IMG/VR virus record: IMGVR_UViG_3300032722_000020
Coordinates: 1 to 61,263 of that record
DNA length: 61,263 bases
Direction: 5' to 3' (one strand)
From: a virus
Positions 1-9,300 of the stretch are shown in pieces. The position numbers were made by a program, and so were the translations under genes. The notes under the pieces were generated by a model that had not been told where the DNA came from, did no database searches, and worked only from the letters and a program-made list of their open reading frames with translations. Position 1 is the first letter of the stretch, and each line of letters opens with the position of its first letter.

Positions 1-631
1 CGGCCACTGAAATCCGACAGATTTTCCGCAGCAAAGTGGACGATTTGAAGCGTGATTCCGTTTCCGAGGAAAACATCAAGCGCAGCATTGACGCCGCCGA
101 AATGGGGCTGGCTGGCCGTTGTGAAGACGTGTTTTCCGTCATCAAGCGGACGCTCGCCGACGCCCATTCCAAAGGCACGCAGACCCGGAGCCTCATGCCG
201 ACCGGCGCGGAATTGGAATACTCGGACGAAGTTCGCGGCCATTTCAAGTCCATGCCCGGCTGTTCACACATTGCCGACCTCGGCGGTTTCATGTCCCCCC
301 CGAAACAGGGTCGCAAGTTTGAAGGCAAGATGGTTCGCGGCGGTGCTTCCGCCCGCTGGATGAAGCGCGACGCGCTCGCTTCCGATTTCGGCACAGTTGG
401 CGCGATGATTGCGCCGGAGTTCCGCCCATACATCGAATTGCTCCGCAACTCGACGGTGCTGGACAAACTCGGCTGCACCTACATCGGCGGCTGCAATGGC
501 GAACAAGTTTTCCCGCGTCAGGACGCGGCCACGGTTGCGCAGTCGGTCGCGGAAGGTTCACAGTTAAATCCCTACGACCAGACCCTCGGCCAGATCAAGA
601 TGACGCCCAAGCGCGTGGGTTCCCGCCAGTA
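1..631. repeat. Left copy of imperfect terminal repeat
   Basis: These bases match 60633-61263 with no gap. About the first 100 and last 120 bases are identical and the middle carries scattered substitutions, mostly at third codon positions. The repeat lies inside the capsid gene and preserves its frame. The simplest reading is that the contig closes into a circle, or comes from a terminally redundant or permuted genome, with two strain variants caught at the ends. A genuine tandem duplication of part of the capsid gene is less likely. Confidence 0.93.
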
Positions 632-1232
632 TTACAGCCGCTTGGCTGTGATTCAGGCTGTCCCCGGTTGGGAAACGATGGTCTGGAACGATCACGCGCA
701 GGTTCTTGCGCTGTATCAGGACGAAATGGGCATCAACGGTTCCGGCGCGGCTGACCAGCCGGTTGGCATCCTGAACCAGCCCGGAATCAATCAGTTGGTG
801 TTCGGCGGCACGCCGACCTACAACAACATCCTGAATTTCCGCACGCAAATCCGCAAGTTCAACGTTCCCGGCGAACTCGCCTTCTGCACCACCAGCGTCG
901 GTCAAGGCCGGCTGGCGTATCTGCCCGCCGCGCTCAACGGCTCGACGGTCATCACGCAGGGCGAACTGGACGCCATCTGGAAGGGTGACGAGGAAAACGG
1001 CGAAATGCTCGGCTGCAAGGCGGTGGCGAGCCAACAGATTCCGGGCGACATCCTGCTCGCGGGCGTGTTCAGCCAGTTGCTCATGGCAAGCTGGGGCGGC
1101 ATCTTCACCACGCTCGACAACTATACTCGCGCCGACCGCGACGAAGTGGCGATCACGTTCAACACTTATTTCGACATCGCCGTGCGGCACGCGCAAGCGT
1201 TCACCCGCTCGCTGGATTCGGTCAACCAATAA
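3..1232 (+). CDS. Major capsid protein, C-terminal part of protease-capsid fusion (5' partial)
   Basis: Open from the window edge; the frame is that of the gene starting at 59093, so this is its 3' part. Closing the circle over the terminal repeat gives a polypeptide of about 923 residues. The segment here is a typical HK97-fold capsid domain. A helical scaffold-like stretch is followed, from about base 380, by the P-E-x-R-P N-arm, the central beta-rich domain and a late phrase in which the subunit bottoms out around FTRSLDSVNQ. The GTG at base 36 is an internal valine, not a start. It forms the procapsid shell in the cytoplasm. The next gene begins 43 bases downstream on the same strand. Confidence 0.9.
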   Translation, partial: ATEIRQIFRSKVDDLKRDSVSEENIKRSIDAAEMGLAGRCEDVFSVIKRTLADAHSKGTQTRSLMPTGAELEYSDEVRGHFKSMPGCSHIADLGGFMSPPKQGRKFEGKMVRGGASARWMKRDALASDFGTVGAMIAPEFRPYIELLRNSTVLDKLGCTYIGGCNGEQVFPRQDAATVAQSVAEGSQLNPYDQTLGQIKMTPKRVGSRQYYSRLAVIQAVPGWETMVWNDHAQVLALYQDEMGINGSGAADQPVGILNQPGINQLVFGGTPTYNNILNFRTQIRKFNVPGELAFCTTSVGQGRLAYLPAALNGSTVITQGELDAIWKGDEENGEMLGCKAVASQQIPGDILLAGVFSQLLMASWGGIFTTLDNYTRADRDEVAITFNTYFDIAVRHAQAFTRSLDSVNQ

Positions 1233-1275
1233 TCTGAATCTGAACCATTAAACAAAAAATTCAACGAATAAAAAT

Positions 1276-1890
1276 ATGAAGTTCAACAAATTCATTATCG
1301 GTCTGTTTGCGGTTGGCGCGTTGCTCACCGCAAGCGCGCAGCAGTTCCCAGCGCAAACCCAACGCACCCTCGTTTTGTCCGCTCTGCAAACCATGAGCGG
1401 CGCGGCGGTCGGTGTCGTCACCAACGGGCCGCAGGACAAAATCGGCGCGATTGGTCAAGGCTACATTGACATCTTTTCGCTGACGAACGCCAGCGGAAAC
1501 ATCGAGACGGCGCAGATTTACACCTCGCCCGATCAGACGAACCTGACGGCACTGGCGAATTACGCGCTTATCACTTCGCCGACGACCATCAACGTCACCA
1601 ATTTCCTGTATGGTGGCACGAATGGCCTGACTTGCGCGAATCTATCGCTCCTGCCCGGCACTATCACTACGCCGACATCCGCGACCGCAGGCTACGCCAC
1701 GCCGTATCTGGCTGAATTGCCGTTCACTAATACCGGGGCAATCACCATCACGGCCAAGGGGACATATCGCGTGATTATCAACAACATTCAGGACGCCAAC
1801 CGTTATTTCTACATCATCTATACGCCCAGTGGCACGGCGACGAACATCACGGTCGGGGCAAATCTGACGTTCCCGATTATGCGCCAGTAA
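1276..1890 (+). CDS. Exported Thr/Asn-rich protein of the head module, unknown function
   Basis: A 204-residue protein directly after the capsid gene, where phages usually place a decoration or head-completion protein. Residues 1-22 form a clear Sec signal peptide: MKF-N-K start, hydrophobic core GLFAVGALL, and cleavage after TASA. The rest is rich in Thr, Asn, Ala and beta-prone residues, and I recognise no family. The start has an AAAAATATG context and no Shine-Dalgarno motif. A cleavable signal on a product of a virion operon is odd, since virions assemble in the cytoplasm. It could be a surface or periplasmic factor co-expressed with the capsid, or a head fibre whose N-terminus only resembles a signal. 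Confidence 0.75.
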   Translation: MKFNKFIIGLFAVGALLTASAQQFPAQTQRTLVLSALQTMSGAAVGVVTNGPQDKIGAIGQGYIDIFSLTNASGNIETAQIYTSPDQTNLTALANYALITSPTTINVTNFLYGGTNGLTCANLSLLPGTITTPTSATAGYATPYLAELPFTNTGAITITAKGTYRVIINNIQDANRYFYIIYTPSGTATNITVGANLTFPIMRQ

Positions 1891-1926
1891 TGGCATCTGC
1901 GATTTAACCACAAACAAAATACCACC

Positions 1927-2349
1927 ATGAAATATATTTGCACAAATCCGTTTCCGAATCCGCCCGGCAAGCCAATCGTCATCGCCGACATCAAGGATGA
2001 ATCCGGCAAGACGACCGTGAAGCAGTCGCATATCACCGTGGACGGCAAGGAAGCCAAGGAACACGTCCACAAGGGCGCAATTTTCAACATCGGCACGGCC
2101 AGCACTTTTAGCGACCTATCGCCGGCTGAAAAAACCTTGGTGGCGCAACTGGTCGTGAGCAAGAAAATCGCCGAAGCCACTCCGCAGACCGTGGAACGCA
2201 TCAACAAGGAAGTCGCCGCCGAGAGATTGGTTTTGGAGCGCGATGCCGCCCGCGATGCGAAAGCCGATCCGATGGCTCCGCTGCGTGAAATTCTGGCCGC
2301 GCTCGCCGAACAGAACGCCGCGATTTTGGCCGCTGTGTCCAAGAAGTAA
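1927..2349 (+). CDS. Small head-module protein, unknown
   Basis: A 140-residue acidic and Lys-rich protein, 36 bases after the exported protein and last in this rightward unit. The N-terminal third is polar with a short beta-like phrase (IVIADIKDESGK). Residues 60-140 are largely helical, ending in an alanine-rich amphipathic helix (LREILAALAEQNAAILAAV) that could oligomerise. No family recognised; its position suggests a small head or connector accessory protein. A strong terminator follows. Confidence 0.7.
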   Translation: MKYICTNPFPNPPGKPIVIADIKDESGKTTVKQSHITVDGKEAKEHVHKGAIFNIGTASTFSDLSPAEKTLVAQLVVSKKIAEATPQTVERINKEVAAERLVLERDAARDAKADPMAPLREILAALAEQNAAILAAVSKK

Positions 2350-2381
2350 TTTGGGTTGCCGTTTGTTTATTCATAGTTCCG

Positions 2382-2420
2382 CCGCCGTCGAGTTATGTTT
2401 CTCGACGGCGGTTTTATTTT
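2382..2420 (+). terminator. Rho-independent terminator
   Basis: A perfect 11-bp GC-rich stem (CCGCCGTCGAG with its complement at 2401-2411) and an 8-base loop are followed by TTTTATTTTT. It closes the capsid-end transcript just before the leftward block, whose genes converge on it. Confidence 0.9.
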
Positions 2421-2491
2421 TGACTCCCGCTTAAAGTTGGACGCCGTTAAGAGGTTTAAAACTACCACGGCTAGATTAGTTTCTGGCTATT

Positions 2492-2818
2492 TTAATAACG
2501 CGACCGCGTTTCAACGGCGTCCATTTCCTTCGCCAGCAACGATTCGACCCAATCCGGCACATTTCCCCCCCCCGCGCACCGAAGTTGGCTAACCACGGCT
2601 TGCGTTTCAGCCCGTAGCGCGCGTTTTACAAATTCCGAGAAATCTTCCCCCCGATTCCATTCAATTCTACGCACGGCACGTTTATAAAATCCCACAAGGC
2701 TCAATGGCAGGCCATCGGCGCGTTGTGAGTTACGCGCAGCCCATTTCCATAGCTTGATTGGTTCAGGTATTGGAAGCTGGTAGTGAACCACGCCTGATTT
2801 TGAACGGTGATCTTTCAT
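2492..2818 (-). CDS. Small early protein, unknown (last gene of leftward block)
   Basis: A 108-residue basic protein with many Arg and Trp residues and no family I can name. Its ATG overlaps the stop of the gene at 2815-2946 (ATGA), so it is translationally coupled. Within it lies a run of nine C on the + strand (2565-2573), read as Gly-Gly-Gly, one of the recurrent G-tracts of this block. It converges on the terminator at 2382. Confidence 0.55.
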   Translation of the reverse strand: MKDHRSKSGVVHYQLPIPEPIKLWKWAARNSQRADGLPLSLVGFYKRAVRRIEWNRGEDFSEFVKRALRAETQAVVSQLRCAGGGNVPDWVESLLAKEMDAVETRSRY

Positions 2819-2946
2819 AATTTCAATTCTCCGTTATCCGCCTCGTTCGGCTTCATCGCGGCGAACGTCTCCGCAAAGTTGTATTTGCGGCGGTGGCTCT
2901 TCGGAACCGGCACGTTGGACTGAATGGTGAAGGAGACTTTTTTCAT
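2815..2946 (-). CDS. 43-residue coupled early protein
   Basis: Overlaps both neighbours through ATGA junctions: its start overlaps the stop of 2943-3317 and its stop overlaps the start of 2492-2818. The sequence begins MKKVSFTIQ and continues with a PVPKSHRRKYNF phrase. That resembles the short phage proteins built on a V-P-x-P-(K/R) plus KYPF-like motif, whose role is unknown. The double overlap is the main evidence that it is real. Confidence 0.6.
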   Translation of the reverse strand: MKKVSFTIQSNVPVPKSHRRKYNFAETFAAMKPNEADNGELKL

Positions 2947-3317
2947 AAACAAAACTCCGGTTGCCGCTCCGCGACCGGAGCCTTGTTACGCCGAAGAAAC
3001 TCCTTGGCGAGCGCGTAGCTTGCCAGCCGATACTGCCAGACAACACGGCTCTTGGATTCTGGCTTCTTCGATCTGCGCCAGTGCTCGGTCATCGTGAGTA
3101 GTCCGCGCAGTTTTAGTGGTAGCCACACGTTACCGATTAAATTCTTGTCCTCTGGGCGCACGAAGCTCAAGTCCACTTCGTCCGTGAAATGTGCGCCGTC
3201 GTTCTCAACAAAGAATTTCACCACGGCCACGGCGATTGCTAAAAGCTGCGGTGATTTCCAGAGCCATTGTTGCTGCGATGCGTCGGCTAAAACTTCGGTG
3301 GTGGTTCGGTCAGACAT
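2943..3317 (-). CDS. Putative winged-helix early protein
   Basis: A 124-residue protein. The middle (residues 40-95) reads like a compact winged helix: two helices, then a phrase NLIGNVWLPLKLRGLLTMT, a basic wing with SKSRVVWQYRL, and a helical end. Similar layouts occur in small phage proteins that add a DNA-binding wing to replication or regulatory factors, but I cannot name a family. The stop is coupled (ATGA) to the next gene. Confidence 0.55.
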   Translation of the reverse strand: MSDRTTTEVLADASQQQWLWKSPQLLAIAVAVVKFFVENDGAHFTDEVDLSFVRPEDKNLIGNVWLPLKLRGLLTMTEHWRRSKKPESKSRVVWQYRLASYALAKEFLRRNKAPVAERQPEFCL

Positions 3318-3321
3318 ATTT

Positions 3322-3390
3322 TTATTTTATTTCGCAGCCATAATTACATGGCCGGTCGAGGTAACGGGCTGGTTTGGTGATTTGTTTCAT
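3322..3390 (-). CDS. 22-residue micro-ORF
   Basis: Starts on an ATGA overlap with the MT-A70 stop and ends five bases before the next start. The product (MKQITKPARYLDRP then CNYGC) has a C-x3-C pair. Too short to judge by composition; the ATGA coupling used throughout this operon is the only support. Confidence 0.35.
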   Translation of the reverse strand: MKQITKPARYLDRPCNYGCEIK

Positions 3391-3917
3391 ATTAAATAAT
3401 CTTGCGTGTTGGCTTCATTACCCCACGTCATCCACCCTGAACGTGGCCGGCGCGCGAACATTTCTAGCTTTGGCGTGGCAGTTGAAACCCGCTCGATGGC
3501 GGCATAGGCTGCGTCCGGTTTCGCGGAATGTTCCCCACGCGGCGCGATGATGACGGATGGCACGTTGCGAACGGGCGGCAACATGGTTTTCCCACGCACG
3601 CCGAACAAACAAAGTTCGTGTTGTCCGCGCAAATACTGGCCTATTCCAAAGCGGTCTTTGACCCACACAAGATTTGTGACATAGCGAAAACCAAGTTTTA
3701 CCATAATGTCCAAGCCGAGCGGTAATCGGTTATTAGTCACCCAAAGCCACAAATGGCAATCGTCGGCTGGATTCCAGACCGGCGCATTTCGGATTACTTC
3801 AATCATGTCCTTGTCCTTCACGACGGAGTAATGACGCTGCGCGCCACGACATATCTTCCCCCCCCCTGTCTCTGCCCACGGCGGATCGGCGGCGATGACT
3901 TTGAACGGTTCGCTCAC
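3387..3917 (-). CDS. MT-A70 family DNA N6-adenine methyltransferase
   Basis: A 176-residue protein with DPPW at residues 11-14, the catalytic motif of MT-A70-type enzymes, preceded by the strand VIAA. The phrases HLWLWVTNN, FRYVTNLVWVKD and GQYLRGQHELCLFGVRG follow the family order, and the C-terminus ends with KLEMFARRP and GWMTWGN as expected. It would transfer methyl from SAM to adenine N6 in DNA. I place the start at GTG 3917 because it overlaps the upstream stop (GTGA); an earlier in-frame ATG at 3947 would lie inside the upstream gene. It contains an eight-G tract on the coding strand near the motif (3858-3865). Confidence 0.88.
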   Translation of the reverse strand: MSEPFKVIAADPPWAETGGGKICRGAQRHYSVVKDKDMIEVIRNAPVWNPADDCHLWLWVTNNRLPLGLDIMVKLGFRYVTNLVWVKDRFGIGQYLRGQHELCLFGVRGKTMLPPVRNVPSVIIAPRGEHSAKPDAAYAAIERVSTATPKLEMFARRPRSGWMTWGNEANTQDYLI

Positions 3918-4090
3918 GGCTTTTCCCCCTCTGGCTTGAAGCCCCACCGCTTTGCGGCGGATGCCAGCCCCGCCTTGCGATATTGTTCAGGCGTGCGGCG
4001 TTTGGTCGGGCCGGTTGTTTTCCCCCCCTTGCTGCCCATGTAGGCGAACACGGCGGAGATTTGAGACTTTGTTGGCTTGTGTGTTTTCAT
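3914..4090 (-). CDS. 58-residue basic protein, KGGK type
   Basis: A short basic protein with the phrase SKGGKTTGPTKRR followed by a helix ending AAKRWG. This resembles small phage and plasmid proteins with repeated KGGK and (A)xRWG elements, thought to bind nucleic acid; that role is not established here. The stop overlaps the GTG of the methylase (GTGA), so the two are coupled. Confidence 0.6.
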   Translation of the reverse strand: MKTHKPTKSQISAVFAYMGSKGGKTTGPTKRRTPEQYRKAGLASAAKRWGFKPEGEKP

Positions 4091-4118
4091 TGGTTTAATT
4101 TTGGTTGGTGGTTTATGG

Positions 4119-4370
4119 TTATTCGCGTAAAAGTTTTACCGTCACCGGCCCTTCGCGGAAGTTCGGGCTGGTAATTGTGCCGTCCACAAAAGCCTTTTCT
4201 TTTTCAGTTAAGTTTTTCCACTTGGCAATCAAGATGCCCTTGCCGCGAATCAGCGCGACCGGCAAATCTCCGCAAAGCGATCCGGCAGAGTAACCGCGCG
4301 ATGCGACAAAAGATTGCGCGGAATACAATGCGGCGAATGTTCCTTTTTCTGTAAATTCAATGGTTTGCAT
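4119..4370 (-). CDS. Conserved-type small phage protein
   Basis: An 83-residue protein. The second half (GILIAKWKNLTEKEKAFVDG, then FREGPVTVKL) has the look of a recurrent phage domain of unknown function, in which a W-x-N-L phrase precedes an F-R-x-G-P-V strand. No catalytic residues visible. Start context is poor in purines. It lies between the KGGK protein and a helical protein in the same leftward run. Confidence 0.6.
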   Translation of the reverse strand: MQTIEFTEKGTFAALYSAQSFVASRGYSAGSLCGDLPVALIRGKGILIAKWKNLTEKEKAFVDGTITSPNFREGPVTVKLLRE

Positions 4371-4383
4371 AGTTCAATTATTT

Positions 4384-4809
4384 TCAGATTTCCCCCCCGC
4401 TTTCCATCGGCAGCGCGTCCCAATACTCGGCGAACAATTCCGGCATGACTTCTTCCAAAGCGCGGCAGGCTTGGCGGAATGTCACCGGCTCGCGCTTGCC
4501 CGCCCCGTTGCATTGTTCCTGCACCAAGAGCGCAGCCGTGTAAGCGTTCGCCCAGATTCCCCCCGTCGTCCCCCGCCTGTGTTCGGCTTGCTGCTGCCAA
4601 TAGTCTGCCCAAGTCTTTGCCAATTTCCCCAAGCGGCCAGACTCGTAACCGGCGCGGATGGCTTTGGCCGCGCTTGCTGGCGTGTGGTGGAATGATTTCA
4701 CGATTGCACCTCGCTTCCAGTTGTGGACATCGCCAAAGGCAAGGCGAATGTGGTTAAACTCCGTCTTGAAATCGGCGAATTGCTTTTGCAGTTTCTTGGA
4801 TGCTTTCAT
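4384..4809 (-). CDS. Helical early protein, unknown
   Basis: 141 residues, Ala/Lys/Glu-rich and predicted mostly helical. It opens with a basic amphipathic helix (MKASKKLQKQFADFKTEF) and ends in an acidic GGEI tail coded by a seven-G tract (4392-4398). No family recognised. It begins three bases after the stop of the upstream gene, consistent with one transcript. Confidence 0.55.
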   Translation of the reverse strand: MKASKKLQKQFADFKTEFNHIRLAFGDVHNWKRGAIVKSFHHTPASAAKAIRAGYESGRLGKLAKTWADYWQQQAEHRRGTTGGIWANAYTAALLVQEQCNGAGKREPVTFRQACRALEEVMPELFAEYWDALPMESGGEI

Positions 4810-4812
4810 AAC

Positions 4813-5256
4813 TCACTTCCCCCCTTTCGCGGTGGCGATGATGGAGCGGACAGCGATTTGAGCCGCTTCAACATTTTTGCGCGAAGCTGTGTTGCCGCTT
4901 TCCCCAAACATTTCCAAAACGGTGACTTCGCGGTCAAGACTTTCCAAAGCCGCCAGCAATTCCAAGCCAGCATCGCGCAATTCCGCATCGTCGCACCATT
5001 CCGCCGAATTGTAGCAAACCACATTCAGCGCCATTTTGCACAGGCACAACGCTTCTTCGCGCTCCTGTCTGGCGTCATTCAGAGCCATTTTGCAAAGTTT
5101 TTTGCCGTCGTCGTCACCGCAAAGGGCAATCGCCGTTTCAAGATACTCTGCTCCGGTGGCGTAGTCCCCACCATCGAGGCAAGCAATCGCGTGTTTTAGA
5201 TTTGGCAGGAACCGTTTTGATTTGAACTTTTTGTCTTTTGTCGTTTTCATTTTCAT
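4813..5256 (-). CDS. Helical repeat early protein, unknown
   Basis: 147 residues. It holds two copies of a Leu-Cys-Lys-Met-Ala-Leu-Asn phrase about 17 residues apart (residues 54-60 and about 71-77), pointing to a short helical repeat. The N-terminus is strongly basic and the rest acidic. Two ATGs six bases apart could serve as start (5256 or 5250). No function can be assigned. Confidence 0.55.
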   Translation of the reverse strand: MKMKTTKDKKFKSKRFLPNLKHAIACLDGGDYATGAEYLETAIALCGDDDGKKLCKMALNDARQEREEALCLCKMALNVVCYNSAEWCDDAELRDAGLELLAALESLDREVTVLEMFGESGNTASRKNVEAAQIAVRSIIATAKGGK

Positions 5257-5366
5257 TCTTTCGTTTTTGGCCTAACAAGGCCGGTTTGTTTTTTGCGTCT
5301 TGAATCCCTAACGCTTTTTTTGTTAATTCCCCAAATTCTAACGATTTTAGTTTGTCCTTAATGGTT

Positions 5367-6320
5367 TTACTGATTGACCAGCCATTCGCGGCACAATACC
5401 GGCTGGCGAATTTTCCCCGAATACGTTAATCCCATGCCGGCGATCCGCACCACCGACCCCACGCGGATTCTGTCAATCGCTCCGCCGCCGAATTTGCACG
5501 CACCCCGCGCCTCTCCGGTGACGGCATCGCAGATTTGCGCGCTTTGGGTTCCACCGGTGGCGGTCACACGGCAAACGTAGATTGATTCAACCTTATGGCA
5601 AAGCATAGAACCCCACGTATCACCCCAGCCGTGCGCGCAGACGCCTTCAAAGTTTCCGGACATCATGCACGCCTCAATAATTTCCGGAGCGATGACATCT
5701 GCTATGACTAAAGCACCGTCGCGAGGTTCGCGGCACAGTGTCGCGCAAAGCTCGTTCCAGCGCGTCCGGGTGGATTCGGTCAGCATATTGCGCCCGTTCA
5801 ATTCTAAGAGCGTAAAGGCGGCAAAGAACGAGCCATGCCGCTCAATCCGTTGGCGGTCGTCATTGGTCAGGAACGCGCCAGATTTAGCGCGCACCAACTC
5901 CCCAAGCAAAACGGCATTCCCCACGCGCCTTGTGGACAGTTCGCCGTCATATTTGCGTTGAATGAGGTAATCAACCGGCGACCAGCCGCGCGCCTCGGCT
6001 AGTGTAACCAGATGTTTGCGCGGATGCGGCAGCACCTCGGCGAGCTTGGCAGCATCGCCGCCGAAGGGCACGCCGCTCGTTTCTTCCGTGTAACCCTTGG
6101 CGGTTTTCTCGCGGACAAGCGCGGCGAAAATCTTTTCCGCCTCGGCAAGAGACACCGGCACGCGGGTTTTAGTCCCCTCGGCCAACTTTGCCCCACGCTT
6201 TCCGAATTGAAACTCTACGCGGTAGGCTTTCCCGCCGCCGTCCACGTCCACGACCTGCGCGAAATAAACCTTGTCGCTGTTGGTGGCAGAATCCCGGTAA
6301 AATAGTTTGATTGTTTTCAT
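5367..6320 (-). CDS. WGR domain fused to ATP-dependent DNA ligase
   Basis: 317 residues. Residues 1-75 match a WGR domain (strand, FQFGKRG turn, then helix with EAEKIFAALVREK), a nucleic-acid-binding module. Residues 100-240 are the nucleotidyltransferase core: KYDGE at 123-127 is ligase motif I with the adenylated lysine K123, LLELNG near 171-176 fits motif III, and EGVCAHG near 225 fits motif IV. Residues 280-317 form an OB-fold end with VGSVVRIAGMG and SGKIRQPVLCR. It should seal nicks in phage DNA. A promoter (TTGACG, 17 bases, TATATT) lies directly upstream at 6330-6358, so it heads the distal part of the leftward block. Confidence 0.85.
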   Translation of the reverse strand: MKTIKLFYRDSATNSDKVYFAQVVDVDGGGKAYRVEFQFGKRGAKLAEGTKTRVPVSLAEAEKIFAALVREKTAKGYTEETSGVPFGGDAAKLAEVLPHPRKHLVTLAEARGWSPVDYLIQRKYDGELSTRRVGNAVLLGELVRAKSGAFLTNDDRQRIERHGSFFAAFTLLELNGRNMLTESTRTRWNELCATLCREPRDGALVIADVIAPEIIEACMMSGNFEGVCAHGWGDTWGSMLCHKVESIYVCRVTATGGTQSAQICDAVTGEARGACKFGGGAIDRIRVGSVVRIAGMGLTYSGKIRQPVLCREWLVNQ

Positions 6321-6329
6321 TGCTTCTTA

Positions 6330-6358
6330 AATATACCAAGCGGCTTGCGTTTCGTCAA
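6330..6358 (-). promoter_or_regulatory. Sigma70-like promoter for ligase operon
   Basis: Read leftward: TTGACG, a 17-base spacer, then TATATT, about ten bases before the ligase ATG at 6320. This gives a short leader and would allow expression of the ligase and the small genes downstream independently of the 1142-residue gene. Confidence 0.75.
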
Positions 6359-6371
6359 AGGATATTTTTGC

Positions 6372-9300
6372 CTATTCGATAGTTTTTTCCGCCAACATAG
6401 AAAACGGACTGCCGGCGCTAATTTGTTGGTTGCCGTTGAAATACTGCGCGGCATCCTTGTCCTGTAATTCCTCGGCTGCTTGTTCGCCGCTCCGCAGCCA
6501 GCCCTTTAGCCGGCCATGCTCGACGTTTAGCGCAAGGATGAATTTTTTGTTTAGGCGCAAATGAAGATTGCCGTTTTTGAACGCCTTCACGTCAAACAAT
6601 GTTCCAAAACCAACGCGCCCGGTCGTCACGGTTTTGTCACGGAAGAAAAATTCTTCCGTCTGTCCGCTCCTCCAGTTGCCTAGATTACGGAGTGAATAAG
6701 TCATGTCTCCGCTTGGATCAAAACCGAGATTGCGGGCAATCGTCCGCAAGTCGCCGATAAATTCCGCCGCGCGCTGGTCTAGCTCTTCACGTCCCCAGCG
6801 GTTTTCAATCCCCCCCATGCGATGCGTCACGATGCGGTAATCTAGCGCGTAATGCGTGTTTTTCACTTCCGGCTTTCCGTAACGCCAGCCGCTTTCCTCC
6901 CACGTTTTTTTGTTGGACTTGTAAAGCGTCACGTTGCACTTGGCTACCATGTTTTCATAGACCTCTATCAACTGCGAATCAATGTAACTGTTTGCGTTTT
7001 TGATAACCCACAAAACGACCTCCAGAATGTTTGAAACGGTAAAATCAACCGAAACGTGCGAATGTAGCCGCCCCAAAAGTTCCTTGCGGCTGGCACTGGT
7101 CAATCGGCTGGTGATGGTTCCGAGATTGCTAAAAAGTTCCATCCAGTAATCATTCTTCAAACCGTTTAACCGTTCCTTTAGACATTTCAAGATTGTTTTT
7201 GGCTCGATGGCGAACTCTTTCAAAAGCTCGGCGTCCAGTTGCGCGCAAAGCTGATAATTCTTGTAAATCTTCGACATTTCGGCGTTGTAAAGCCCCACCA
7301 GCGTTTCGGGATAGTTGGCCCCGACCACCAGCCCGGAGAACTCCGGGCGTTTGGCTTCTCGGTATTCTTCCCGCTCGGCCTTGTCCCCCGCCGGACGTGC
7401 TTCGCTGGCTTTGAACTTGTTAATCAGGTCGGCAAATTGTTCTTCAAAGAAACGGTTAAAGGCGTCATCTTCCCCCCGCTCGTCTCCGTAAGTTTCTTTG
7501 CGGTCACTGCGGCGCATATTGACATCAATAAGATGCACCACGGAGCGGGCGCGGCGATCCTCGGCGTCGGCAAAATCAAACTTGCCCACAATGCGCGCGG
7601 ACACGTCGCGGAATTTCAAAGCGTCTTTGATGCGCTGCGAATTTTCCCACCGGCACGGCAGCACCAAATAAACATTGCGAGAAGCGGCTTGCCGGATGAT
7701 TTTTTCTGCCCAGATTTCATATTCCGAGTAAGGCGGATTGCAGAAAATCACGTCCACGGTTTTAGACAATAGGCTTTGTTCGTGAAAGTCGGTTCCGACA
7801 ATCAAAATATCCTTGTCTAGTTCGGCGCAAAGGATTGGGCTTTTCTCAATGGCGTGCAGGCTGTCAATTCCGCAACGCTCTTTGATGGCGTTCAAAACTT
7901 TTCCGTTCCCCGCGCCGATGTCTAAAACGCTGCTGTGTCCGTAAATGTTGCTATCGTTGTCATTTTTAAGGCTTATGCACCGGCAAAGTTTATCAATTAT
8001 TTCATTCGTCGTCGGGTAAAATTCCCCATCTTGGCCGGCTTGCTTCAACTCCTCGACAAGCGGCGAAATTCGCTTTTGCGGTTCGCTGTTTCGGGCCAGT
8101 GGCACGGCTGGACAGTCACAATCCACCACGCGCGCGGCCTTGTAACTGTCCAAGACGGATTTCCCCACGCCTTGCGCGTAGTATTCAGGAAGGCTTAAAG
8201 GCTCGGCGGGTTTCTTTTCTACGGTTACGCCAATCTGTTTTGCCTTGTGCCGGATAAATTCGGATTCAATCGGGCATTGATCCCCCGCGCGACATTCGGC
8301 GGAATAATCTTGCCAGAGTTTGAACACTGCCAAAACTTCAAGACAGGATTCATCGGCAATCTTTCGCATGGTGGCGCGGAAAGCGGGCGCAGTTTCGGCG
8401 AAAACTTCCGCCAATCCAGACGGATTTTTTTCTTCCGGCTTCACCGGCTCATCAGCAATGTTTGCAACTGTCGGCACGCCAGCCCCCGCAAGCTGGTTTG
8501 CAAAGGCAAGATTTTCCGGCGTGTTTTTGTGATACCAGCAGGAAGAAAAGCGCGACCAACGCCAGCCAGCCGACTTGAGTTGCGCGAGAACTTCCGCCGC
8601 CGGTTTGCTGGCGAAATGGATTTCGATGCCGTTTTTTTCCGCGTTGGTTTTCACGGTGGCACCGCTGCCGGCGGAAACGGTTTCCGCTTGCGTCGGCGCG
8701 GTCGGTTCCGGCTTGGCTTCCGGCTGATTCCCCCCGCCGTTGGATTTGAACACAATCCGGCACCAGTGCAAGCCCTGCCGAGATTGATAATTTGAAAATG
8801 CGACTTGATCCGCTGGCGTCATCTGCTCGGTTTTGTTGTAAAATCCTTGACCGTAGGTTTCAAAAAGTCGCTTGAACGTGTCGCAATCTTCGCCAGCAAA
8901 TTCTTTTTCATCCACGCGATCAAACTCCGCGCCCGCCGGCCATGTGGTCAGTTTCAAAAGCTGGTTTATGTGCTGCTGTAAATCGCGGTCATCATTTTCC
9001 CCAAGCAAGCCGAGGGTGTATTGGCCGGCGAACTCGATGCCTTGCAACTCGCACAAGCTGCGCCCGATGGCGTCGTGCAATTCATTCGGAAAGCTGCGTT
9101 GCTCCATTACATATTTTGCCCCGCCGTAAATGTCCGGCCATTGGTTGCCGCTGTCGCGGTAAATATCTTCCATCCCGTCAAAGTGTCCTTCCTGATATTT
9201 TCCGGTTATTTTCTCAACCGCTTCTTTCGTCGGCCCGGCCTGCCAATGAACATCAATAGAATTTCCCCCCGTGTAGCTGTCGGAAGTCACAGAGAATTTA

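Noticed and set aside
564-1229. Long antisense frame of 221 codons opposite the capsid gene
   Set aside because: It mirrors the GC-rich third positions of the capsid gene, and the sense product is a clear family member.
5257-5366. Leftward open stretch after the ligase stop reading with Lys/Asn-rich codons
   Set aside because: It has no ATG, GTG or TTG start and overlaps the next gene; only an ATT would open it.
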